A stretch of DNA of 64,000 nucleotides, taken from the NCBI GenBank assembly GCA_022013695.1, contig JAKLPS010000008.1, positions 160,273 to 224,272 of the forward strand, read 5' to 3'. The notes under the pieces were generated by a model. It had not been told where the DNA came from. It saw nothing but the letters and a program-made list of their open reading frames with translations, and did no database searches. The position numbers and the translations under genes are program-made. This DNA comes from Weeksellaceae bacterium. GTDB taxonomy: Bacteria > Bacteroidota > Bacteroidia > Flavobacteriales > Weeksellaceae. This document shows positions 34,556 through 41,590 of the stretch, one piece after another. How positions within the stretch are numbered: the stretch's first letter is position 1; every line of letters starts with the position of its first letter.

Positions 34556-35749
34556 ATGAATCTTCACGAGTATCAATCAAAAGAGATTTTAGCAAAATAC
34601 GGGGTCAATATCCAACGTGGTTTTGTCGCAAACAATGTGGACGAGGCCGTTGCGGCTGCCGAAAAACTAACTGCTGAAACCGGAGCACAAGGCTGGGTTG
34701 TAAAAGCGCAGATCCACGCTGGCGGACGCGGAAAAGGTGGCGGTGTCAAGTTCTCTCCCACGATGGAAAAACTTAAAGAAAACGCCGGAAACATCATCGG
34801 AATGCAGCTTATCACGCCGCAGACCTCTGCTGAAGGCAAAAAAGTAAACTCTGTTTTGATTGCGGAAGATGTGTATTATCCCGGAGAATCTGAAACCAAA
34901 GAATTCTACGTTTCTATCCTTCTCGACAGAGCTTTAGGGAAAAACACGATCGTCTATTCTACTGAAGGCGGGATGGATATCGAGCACGTTGCAGAAGTAA
35001 CGCCACACCTGATCCACAAAGAAGTGATCGATCCTGCTTACGGATTGCAAGCTTTCCAAGCGAGGAAAATTGCTTTCGGATTGGGCCTTGAAGGGAATGC
35101 TTTCAAAGAATTTACAAAATTCATCACGTCTCTTTACAACGCTTACATCGGGATCGATGCTTCTCTTTTCGAGATCAACCCGGTTCTGAAAACTTCTGAC
35201 AACAAAATCATCGCCGTAGATGCAAAAGTAACTTTAGACGACAACGCATTGTTCCGTCACAAAGACCTTGCTGAACTGAGAGATACAAGAGAAGAAGATC
35301 CATTGGACGTAGAAGCTGGCGCAGCAGGTCTCAACTTCGTGAAGCTGGACGGAAACGTGGCTTGTATGGTAAACGGCGCTGGTCTTGCGATGGCGACGAT
35401 GGATATCATCAAATTATCCGGCGGAAATCCTGCAAACTTCCTGGACGTTGGTGGAACAGCCGATGCACAAAGAGTTCAGACAGCTTTCGGAATCATCTTG
35501 AGAGATCCGAACGTTAAAGCGATCTTGATCAACATCTTCGGAGGAATCGTAAGATGCGACAGAGTGGCGCAAGGTGTTGTAGACGCTTACCATGCGATGG
35601 GAAGCCTTCCAGTTCCGTTGATCGTAAGATTGCAAGGAACCAACGCTGTGGAAGCTAAAAAACTAATCGACGAGTCTGGACTTCCTGTTCACTCGGCCAT
35701 TACTTTGGACGAAGCGGCGAACAAAGTAAAAGAGGTTCTTGCTAGGTAA
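34556..35749 (+). CDS. sucC: Succinate--CoA ligase, ADP-forming, beta subunit
   Basis: TCA-cycle substrate-level phosphorylation; it works as a heterotetramer with SucD, which is not beside it here. The 397 residues match the family. Seen: MNLHEYQSKEILAKYGV start, the ATP-grasp loop VKAQIHAGGRGKGGGVK, the FEINPVL metal-site strand, and FLDVGGTADAQRV with the GGIVRCD phosphate loop in the CoA-ligase domain. Own promoter at 34510-34517 and terminator at 35771-35803, so sucC is transcribed alone. Confidence 0.98.
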   Translation: MNLHEYQSKEILAKYGVNIQRGFVANNVDEAVAAAEKLTAETGAQGWVVKAQIHAGGRGKGGGVKFSPTMEKLKENAGNIIGMQLITPQTSAEGKKVNSVLIAEDVYYPGESETKEFYVSILLDRALGKNTIVYSTEGGMDIEHVAEVTPHLIHKEVIDPAYGLQAFQARKIAFGLGLEGNAFKEFTKFITSLYNAYIGIDASLFEINPVLKTSDNKIIAVDAKVTLDDNALFRHKDLAELRDTREEDPLDVEAGAAGLNFVKLDGNVACMVNGAGLAMATMDIIKLSGGNPANFLDVGGTADAQRVQTAFGIILRDPNVKAILINIFGGIVRCDRVAQGVVDAYHAMGSLPVPLIVRLQGTNAVEAKKLIDESGLPVHSAITLDEAANKVKEVLAR

Positions 35750-35770
35750 TCGTTAGCATTAAATTATAAA

Positions 35771-35803
35771 AAATGCCCTTGAAAATTTTTCGAGGGCATT
35801 TTT
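35771..35803 (+). terminator. Terminator of sucC
   Basis: AAATGCCCT and AGGGCATTT arms with an A/T-rich loop, ending in TTTTTG. It lies 22 bases after the sucC stop codon. Confidence 0.88.
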
Positions 35804-35867
35804 GTTCTATGTTTTACAAGACAAAGGAAGCATCTATCGAGCCAAAAAAAATGGTGAGAAGTTCAGT

Positions 35868-36200
35868 TTATCTGCTGAAAAAGTTCACGTGTCGAAGGCA
35901 ATTTTCCCTATGCTGTTTGGGCGTGATGCCAACATACCTTTTGAAAAACGTGGTAAAATTGCACGAATCGTAGGTCAGCATCCTATCAATTTTTCCGATT
36001 GTCATTTGGTTTTGTTTCAGATGTTGTTTTGCAATGTCGATGATTTTATTTTCTACAATGGAGCAGGGCGACTGTCCTGTGGCTATTTTTATCGTGTTGC
36101 TAAAATGTCGTGGATGGAGGTGCATCTTGTCTGCGACCGCTTTTATTTCATCGATTTCTTCGCATTGTCCCGACAAAACATTCTTCAGATGGTCGTCCAC
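35868..36200 (-). CDS. Short AraC-family DNA-binding protein, start uncertain or lost
   Basis: Essentially an AraC DNA-binding domain: the first helix-turn-helix in DEIKAVADKMHLHPRHFSNTI and the second in MTIGKIDRMLTYDSCNFTTFFKRYVG. It ends ITPKQHRENCLRHVNFFSR. No ATG exists. The listed start is GTG at 36200, but the frame stays coding-like for ten more codons (QEIITDFLKS) up to a TAG at 36231-36233. Short AraC-like proteins of this type usually start M-x-QE-I, so the natural start codon may have been lost. Divergent gene neighbours give no target. Isolated by the sucC terminator. Confidence 0.7.
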   Translation of the reverse strand: MDDHLKNVLSGQCEEIDEIKAVADKMHLHPRHFSNTIKIATGQSPCSIVENKIIDIAKQHLKQNQMTIGKIDRMLTYDSCNFTTFFKRYVGITPKQHRENCLRHVNFFSR

Positions 36201-36267
36201 ACTTTTGAGGAAATCCGTGATAATTTCCTGCTACCTTGCTAATATTTTTTTTGGAATTTCCAACATA

Positions 36268-37605
36268 TTATTTTGTTAAATCCAAACCTCCAAAATTGCC
36301 GGAACTCATCATCAAAAAAGCACCTTTGGTTTTATCCAAAGTTTCCCAATAATCGTGAAGATCTTCGGCATTGGTGACTATTTTCAACTTCTCATTTTCA
36401 AATTTTTCTTTGATCAAATCTGGGGAAATGGGATCCATTCTTTTGATCCTCAACGCCTCTTCTGAGTAGAAAACGACGGCATTGTCTAGGCCGTCCATTG
36501 CGTGATCGTATTGGTCCAAAAAGGCAGGATTGAGGCTGGAATAAGTATGCAACTCCAAAAATCCAAAAGTTTCGGTATCAGGAAATTGCTCTGCAAATGC
36601 GGCCACCGTTGCCTTTACTTTGCTTGGTGCGTGCGCAAAATCTTTGTAAAGCAATCCGCCATCCGCTCTTTCCACTTTTTCCAGACGTTTGGAAGCGCCT
36701 TTGAAACTCATAATTGCTTCGTAGAAATCCTCTTCCATAATGCCCAGTTGCGAACAGATCATTCTCGCCCCTTCCATATTCAGGAGATTGTGCTTTCCGA
36801 AAACTGCTAACGGAACATCGCCCATATTGGTTTTCAGGTTTGCGATGCCGTTTTCTATTTTATAATCAGGCGTTTTGTATGGGATTTGTCGGAAGTAATT
36901 GTCAGCATTTTGAACCACTTTTACCACTTCCGGATCTTCCTGGTTATAAACCAAAATACCGCCAGGCGTGATGGTTGCGACAAATTTCCGAAACTGATCG
37001 ATATAATCATCAAAGGTTTTGAAAACGTTGATGTGATCCCAAGCAATGCCGGACAGCAAAGCGATATTGGGCTGATACAGTAAAAATTTGGAACGGAGAT
37101 CTATCGGCGAAGACAAATATTCGTCGCCTTCCAAGATCATAAAATCATTATCCTTGGTGATTTTCACCATACAATCGAAGCCTTCCAACTGGGCGCCGAC
37201 CATATAATCGATATCTTTGTGATGAAAATTGAGAACGTGAAGAATCATTGAAGTAATGGTCGTTTTGCCGTGAGAACCGCCAATGACCACTCTGGTTTTT
37301 TCTTTGGATTGCTCGTAGAGAAATTCCGGATAAGAATAGATTTTAAGGCCTAATTCTTTGGCTTTGGCCAGCTCCGGATTGTCGGCGTGGGCGTGCATCC
37401 CGAGGATGACGGCATCGATGTCTGAAGTTATTTTTTCCGGGAACCATCCTAATTCTTGGGGGAGAATTCCTTTCTTCTCCAATCGGGATTTTGAAGGTTC
37501 AAAAATAGCATCGTCTGAGCCTGTTACCTGATAGCCTTTGTCTTTGAGCGCGATGGCAAGATTGTGCATTGCAGAACCTCCGATGGCAACGAAATGGGTT
37601 TTCAA
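36268..37605 (-). CDS. mpl: UDP-N-acetylmuramate:L-Ala-gamma-D-Glu-meso-DAP ligase (peptidoglycan recycling)
   Basis: Attaches recycled murein tripeptide to UDP-MurNAc in the cytoplasm. The 445 residues follow the Mur ligase plan: Rossmann start HFVAIGGSAMHNLAIALKDKG, ATP loop GGSHGKTT (109-116), ILEGDEYLSS, and the C-terminal domain with FAHAPSKVKATV. GGSAMHN and the ILGMHAHADNPEL block separate Mpl from MurC. The start is TTG at 37605; no ATG fits. A perfect -7 box at 37623-37630 lies 17 bases upstream. Confidence 0.92.
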   Translation of the reverse strand: MKTHFVAIGGSAMHNLAIALKDKGYQVTGSDDAIFEPSKSRLEKKGILPQELGWFPEKITSDIDAVILGMHAHADNPELAKAKELGLKIYSYPEFLYEQSKEKTRVVIGGSHGKTTITSMILHVLNFHHKDIDYMVGAQLEGFDCMVKITKDNDFMILEGDEYLSSPIDLRSKFLLYQPNIALLSGIAWDHINVFKTFDDYIDQFRKFVATITPGGILVYNQEDPEVVKVVQNADNYFRQIPYKTPDYKIENGIANLKTNMGDVPLAVFGKHNLLNMEGARMICSQLGIMEEDFYEAIMSFKGASKRLEKVERADGGLLYKDFAHAPSKVKATVAAFAEQFPDTETFGFLELHTYSSLNPAFLDQYDHAMDGLDNAVVFYSEEALRIKRMDPISPDLIKEKFENEKLKIVTNAEDLHDYWETLDKTKGAFLMMSSGNFGGLDLTK

Positions 37606-37622
37606 TTGTGAATAATTTTAGA

Positions 37623-37630
37623 CAAAAGTA
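37623..37630 (-). promoter_or_regulatory. -7 box of mpl
   Basis: TACTTTTG on the minus strand fits TAnnTTTG, 17 bases before the TTG start of mpl. Confidence 0.6.
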
Positions 37631-37692
37631 AGGAAAGATGCGAGAAATTGAGGGCAAGAATTTAGATTTTTTGTTGTGATGCGGGCTCAATA

Positions 37693-37723
37693 AAAAAACC
37701 TGACTATCAAAATCAGGTTTTTT
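37693..37723. terminator. Terminator of the 37727-38131 gene, between it and mpl
   Basis: AAAAAACCTGA and TCAGGTTTTTT form a symmetric hairpin with T runs on both strands. It directly follows the stop codon of the minus-strand gene. Confidence 0.88.
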
Positions 37724-37726
37724 CTT

Positions 37727-38131
37727 TTAGGCAACAATCTCCTTCTGTGTAAGAGAATGTTCAATCTTTAGCTCCTCGCCGGTAAGCGTGAAGTAGATAT
37801 TTTGCAACTGGTGCAGATGAGTACATTTGATATAATTGCCGAAGAACAAAAATCCTTCTAAGATCTTATTGGCACTCAGATCAAAATCGTATCGGCAAAA
37901 ATTAGGAAGATCGAAGCGGACTCTCGTTGAAGAACGATAGACTTCCTTGAATCCTAATCTTGCGAACCATTCTGCCGTTAGCGCAATAGGTTTTAGTTTT
38001 TTCTGATCGACCGCGGTTACAGAATCGATTTTTACAAAAAGACCATTATTTTTGTTTTCCATTCCAATTACAGGTACGATCTCATCTTCATAGATGACCA
38101 AATTGTTGAGTCTAAGTTCTGAGGCTTCCAT
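37727..38131 (-). CDS. Uncharacterised Bacteroidota protein of a phage-related type
   Basis: A 134-residue soluble protein. It begins with a short SH3-like part (ELRLNNLVIYEDEIVPVIG), has TAEWFARLGFKEVY in the middle and ends THLHQLQNIYFTLTGEEL plus a tail. The HQLQNIYFTLTGEEL block recurs in small proteins of Bacteroidota prophages, as I remember them. No function is known. It stands alone between mpl and tRNA-Cys, with no phage genes near, so it may be a remnant of a lost element or a domesticated gene. Confidence 0.6.
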   Translation of the reverse strand: MEASELRLNNLVIYEDEIVPVIGMENKNNGLFVKIDSVTAVDQKKLKPIALTAEWFARLGFKEVYRSSTRVRFDLPNFCRYDFDLSANKILEGFLFFGNYIKCTHLHQLQNIYFTLTGEELKIEHSLTQKEIVA

Positions 38132-38317
38132 ATTCGAAAATGTTTGTGATTATAAATAGGTAATGAGATTGTAAACAAAATCGTTACCAAAAAAAATAAA
38201 AAATTGGTCTTTTCTGGGAAAAGGCGAAACTTTAACAATTGAAGCAGAAAAATTGAAGGATTGTTTAAAATACAACCTTTGATGATTTGAATTTTGATGG
38301 CATTGATAAAAAACCAA

Positions 38318-38355
38318 AAACCCTAAAACATTTGATAAAAAATGAATTAGGGTTT
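38318..38355 (-). terminator. Terminator of tRNA-Cys
   Basis: AAACCCTAA and TTAGGGTTT arms with a 20-base loop, then TTGGTTTTTT on the minus strand, starting 8 bases after the tRNA 3' end. Confidence 0.75.
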
Positions 38356-38362
38356 ACCGGTG

Positions 38363-38433
38363 AGGTGCCTAGCGGATTCGAACCGCTGTAGATGGTGTTG
38401 CAGACCACTGCCTAGCCACTCGGCCAAAGCACC
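38363..38433 (-). tRNA. tRNA-Cys (GCA)
   Basis: 71 bases. The acceptor stem GGTGCTT/AGGCACC closes with one G-T pair, discriminator base T73 is the cysteine identity base, the anticodon loop TCTGCAA gives GCA, and the T arm GCGGTTCGAATCCGC is standard. CCA is not encoded. A terminator follows on the same strand. Confidence 0.97.
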
Positions 38434-38540
38434 ATTTTCTTGGATTGCAAATTTAGTATTTTTTTTCAAACTTCTAATTTAAAACGCTTCTAATTTCAAA
38501 AATAAGTTTCCAACCGGTCCTAAAATCGGCTTTGAAGACC

Positions 38541-38665
38541 AAGCGCTACTAGCCCTGATGGTAACGGCTATCCTTTTTGTTTTTTTTTGCCGAAATGATC
38601 CGATGATGACCAAGCCTTCTGAAAAAACAAAAAGATAATAGTGGACAGCAGGTTCCCGGCTTCAG
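38541..38665 (+). ncRNA. Structured intergenic element resembling Flavo-1 RNA
   Basis: AGCGCTACTAGCCCTGATGG is followed by ACGGCTATCC and a long stem: TATCCTTTTTGTTTTTTT (38569-38587) pairs with AAAAAACAAAAAGATA (38622-38637). After it come TAGTGGACAGCAGG and CCCGGC. The order AGCCC-GAT, CGGC-ATCCTTTT, long stem, AAAAGAT, AGTGGA-AGC-GG is what I remember of the flavobacterial Flavo-1 RNA family. It ends about 90 bases before ribB. Strand is assigned from that resemblance. Confidence 0.55.
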
Positions 38666-38754
38666 AATGATGGATAGTTTCCATATCTTTAATCGTTTTG
38701 CAGTCTATTTTTTAGGCACGAAATAAGTATCTTAGCAAAAAATTTTTAGAATAA

Positions 38755-39876
38755 ATGGACCCGATCCAACTTAATACGATTCCGGAGGCACTTGTAGATC
38801 TCAGAAAAGGTAAAATGATCATCGTGGTAGATGATGAAAACCGTGAAAACGAGGGCGATCTGCTTGCTGCGGCAGAACTGACGACGACAGAGATGATCAA
38901 CTTTATGACCATCAATGCCAGAGGTTTGATCTGCATGCCGCTGACCGAGAAAAGATGTGACGAACTGGAGCTGAGCTCGATGGTGGCGAACTCTACGGAT
39001 CCCAAAGAAACGGCATTTACGGTTTCCGTTGATCTTTTGGGGAAAGGGGCTACAACGGGGATTTCTGCTGGCGACCGTGCGAAGACAATCTTAGCAATTA
39101 TGGATACTGAGACCCGACCCGGCGATCTCATGCGCCCTGGCCACATCTTCCCTCTCCGGGCGAAAGAAGGCGGGGTACTGAAGAGAGCGGGCCATACGGA
39201 AGCCGCAATCGACCTTACAAGGTTGGCCGGGCTGAAAGAAGGTGGCGTAATCTGCGAAATTATGAATGAGGACGGAACGATGGCGAGGATGCCAGATCTC
39301 TTGGAATTTGCCAAGAAACACCACTTGAAAATAGTGTCCATAGAAGATCTTATCCAATACCGATTGAGACAAGGCGATCTGGTGGAAAGAATCGAAGAGC
39401 GCGCTATCAAAACGCACTTTGGGGAATTCAAATTTTATGTTTTCGAAGAAAAACCGACGGAGCAGATCCACTTTGCTTTGACGACGGGAACTTGGACGGC
39501 CGACGAAGCGGTGCTGGTGCGGGTGCAGTCTTCCAGCTCGTATTTTGATGTGCTGAGCAAACTTTCCAACGGCGAACATCCTTTGATGCAGCGCGTAGTG
39601 GATCTGATAAACAAAGAAGGAAAAGGTGCAGTAGTCTTCATCAATAATGTCTCGACAAAAGAGAACACGCTGAGCAAAATCCAGCATTTCCTCAATTATC
39701 AGGATGCGAAGAGCAAATTCCCGACTTTGTCTCCCAATTTTCGGGATTATGGCATCGGAACTCAAATTTTGAAGAATCTGGGCATCAACAAATTCAAGGT
39801 TATCACTCAGAACCCCGCTATTAAACCCGTTATTTCTGGCTACGATGTTGAGATCACGGAAATGGTTGGACTGTGA
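38755..39876 (+). CDS. ribB: 3,4-dihydroxy-2-butanone-4-phosphate synthase with a degenerate GTP cyclohydrolase II-like domain
   Basis: Makes the four-carbon precursor of riboflavin from ribulose 5-phosphate. The N-terminal half (to about 205) is complete: VDDENRENEGDLLAAAE, ARGLICMPL, TTGISAGDRA and RPGHIFPLRA. The C-terminal half has the RibA fold (IKTHFGEFKFYVF.., FRDYGIGTQILKNLG) but the three zinc cysteines of the usual E-C-L-T-G-D..R-C-D-C motif are absent; VRVQSSSSYFDVLSKL stands there. So RibA activity is probably lost and a separate ribA gene is expected. It is often annotated as ribBA. Confidence 0.93.
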   Translation: MDPIQLNTIPEALVDLRKGKMIIVVDDENRENEGDLLAAAELTTTEMINFMTINARGLICMPLTEKRCDELELSSMVANSTDPKETAFTVSVDLLGKGATTGISAGDRAKTILAIMDTETRPGDLMRPGHIFPLRAKEGGVLKRAGHTEAAIDLTRLAGLKEGGVICEIMNEDGTMARMPDLLEFAKKHHLKIVSIEDLIQYRLRQGDLVERIEERAIKTHFGEFKFYVFEEKPTEQIHFALTTGTWTADEAVLVRVQSSSSYFDVLSKLSNGEHPLMQRVVDLINKEGKGAVVFINNVSTKENTLSKIQHFLNYQDAKSKFPTLSPNFRDYGIGTQILKNLGINKFKVITQNPAIKPVISGYDVEITEMVGL

Positions 39877-39926
39877 AGAGACGGATTGACTAAAAAAAAA
39901 TGAGTTATTTCATTAGATAGAAAATT

Positions 39927-40607
39927 CTATTCATCTTTCAATTTGAACTTAATGTAAGTGATTGTTTTTCCTTTGCTCGAGAACAGTTCCTCATAATACG
40001 TCCGGATATCCTTCAGCAATGGGGTATCGGGCTGATATTCTGCGGCGCCGTAGATGTCGTGGTGTGCGGTGAGAATCTCGTGACCCAAGCCTTGCAACAG
40101 GCCCAGCGTGTAGCCGTGCAGATATTCGGAGTCGGTTTTGAGATGGATGACTCCGTTTTTTTTCAATATCTTTCTATACTTTGCCAGAAATTCGGGATTT
40201 GTAAGCCTGTGTTTTGTCCTTCTATATTTGATCTGAGGATCTGGAAAGGTGATCCAAATCTCAGACACCTCATTCTCCGCAAAAAGATGATCTATTAATT
40301 CTATCTGAGTTCGCAGGAAAGCCACATTATCGAGGTGATGTTCTATCGCTTCTTTGGCTCCGAACCAAAATCTGGCACCTTTGATATCGATCCCAATAAA
40401 ATTCTTCTCGGGAAAAGCCTTTGCCAAACCGACGGAATACTCGCCTTTGCCACAACCAAGTTCCAAAACAATCGGATGAGTGTTCCCGAAAAATGCGTTC
40501 CACTTTCCTTTGTGTTCAAAACCGTGAATGGCCTGGTCGCGCGTTGGCTGGATCACATTTGGTAAAATTGTATTCTCATTGAATCTTGCAGCTTTGTTCT
40601 TGCCCAT
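39927..40607 (-). CDS. trmB: tRNA (guanine-46-N7)-methyltransferase
   Basis: Makes m7G46 in the variable loop of tRNAs using SAM. The 226 residues carry the SAM-binding LELGCGKGEYSVGLA motif, the IGIDIKGARFWFGAK strand, the catalytic ITFPDPQIKYRRTKHRL loop and the HLKTDSEYLHGYTL block. It starts 31 bases after the upstream gene ends and is probably cotranscribed with it. It is convergent with ribB; no strong terminator is seen between them. Confidence 0.96.
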   Translation of the reverse strand: MGKNKAARFNENTILPNVIQPTRDQAIHGFEHKGKWNAFFGNTHPIVLELGCGKGEYSVGLAKAFPEKNFIGIDIKGARFWFGAKEAIEHHLDNVAFLRTQIELIDHLFAENEVSEIWITFPDPQIKYRRTKHRLTNPEFLAKYRKILKKNGVIHLKTDSEYLHGYTLGLLQGLGHEILTAHHDIYGAAEYQPDTPLLKDIRTYYEELFSSKGKTITYIKFKLKDE

Positions 40608-40638
40608 TGCTCTGTTAGGTTTTTTCTGGTCTACAAAA

Positions 40639-41436
40639 TTAAATTTCGGAAGTGGCCTGCATCAGATGAGAATTCTGCAATCTCCGGAGATAAATTGGAA
40701 GGTACTTTTCGATGTAAGTTTTTGCCGCTTCATAATTATTAGTTTCCAGATAGTCGGTGATATTGTCTGAGCTATAAACAAACTGCAAAAAGTTGGGAAT
40801 CAACTCCTTGGGTATTTTCATCCGTACAAAATAGTCATCGCCAAAATAGTCCTGAAGATTCTTAATATTCTTGCTCATCCGCTCGTATTGGTAATAGCGT
40901 TCTTTCTTCTTCTTCTCGCCAGAGATCAAATCGAAAATACTATCTAGGCTTAAACTAAGACCTTGATTGAACCCCAAAACGGGGATTTCCGGCGGATTTC
41001 CGTCGCCTTTCGGTTCTGGCAGGCCTATCATTTTTCGAAGTTCGAAGACTTTTTCCGAAGATTTCAGCATCGCCACATCTCTGCGAAGGTTGCCCGTCGG
41101 TTTGAAGGAACTTAAGATCACTTCCTGAATCTCATAGTAGGCGATCTGCAACTCGATGAAGTTTTTCCGCATTCCCAGCATTTGAGCCGTGACTTTTAGA
41201 TCTTTTCTTTCTGTGGCAATGGAAGTAAACCGCAGAATATCACCTTCTTTCACTGCAATTTTGAATTCGCCGTTGTAGTTTGCCAGGACGCTTTTGTGCG
41301 CGTTAAGATTGGTTACATAAACTTGGTTGAGATACAGACTGGACTTATCTCTGATGAAAATCTCGCCTTCAAACTCCTGACCGTACGCCAAGGCTAAACA
41401 AAGAAATAGAAAAACCGTAAATATCTTCTTCATCAT
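40639..41436 (-). CDS. Secreted protein with a carboxypeptidase-like regulatory (CarboxypepD) domain
   Basis: A 265-residue exported protein with signal peptide (MMKKIFTVFLFLCLALAYG, then QEF). Residues 20-100 form the Ig-like regulatory domain of the CarbopepD_reg_2 type: EGEIFIRDKSSLYLNQVYV, LANYNGEFKIAVKEGDILRF. The rest is helical, with a FNQGLSLSLDSIFDLISGEKKKKERY segment, split here for length, and a PNFLQFVYSSD loop. Function unknown; this type is common in Bacteroidota cell envelopes. A perfect -7 box lies 7 bases before the first ATG. Confidence 0.8.
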   Translation of the reverse strand: MMKKIFTVFLFLCLALAYGQEFEGEIFIRDKSSLYLNQVYVTNLNAHKSVLANYNGEFKIAVKEGDILRFTSIATERKDLKVTAQMLGMRKNFIELQIAYYEIQEVILSSFKPTGNLRRDVAMLKSSEKVFELRKMIGLPEPKGDGNPPEIPVLGFNQGLSLSLDSIFDLISGEKKKKERYYQYERMSKNIKNLQDYFGDDYFVRMKIPKELIPNFLQFVYSSDNITDYLETNNYEAAKTYIEKYLPIYLRRLQNSHLMQATSEI

Positions 41437-41443
41437 AATCCGG

Positions 41444-41451
41444 CAAATTTA
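41444..41451 (-). promoter_or_regulatory. -7 box of the CarboxypepD protein-trmB unit
   Basis: TAAATTTG on the minus strand, a perfect TAnnTTTG. Its closeness to the start (ATG 41436 or 41433) implies an almost leaderless mRNA. Confidence 0.6.
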
Positions 41452-41590
41452 TAGAGAATAAAAGCGAGAATCATTACAAAACAAAGGCGAATAAGGTTAA
41501 AATTTTATTAAACTTCACCACTTTTTTGTTAAGTATTTTTAATTATGAAGTCTTTTCGAAAAATAGTGTTAAAAATGGATCTATTTCTTT

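Noticed and set aside
35773..36279. Plus-strand frames of 66-146 codons over the AraC-type gene
   Set aside because: Shadows of the AraC domain on the minus strand and of the sucC terminator; no coding features.
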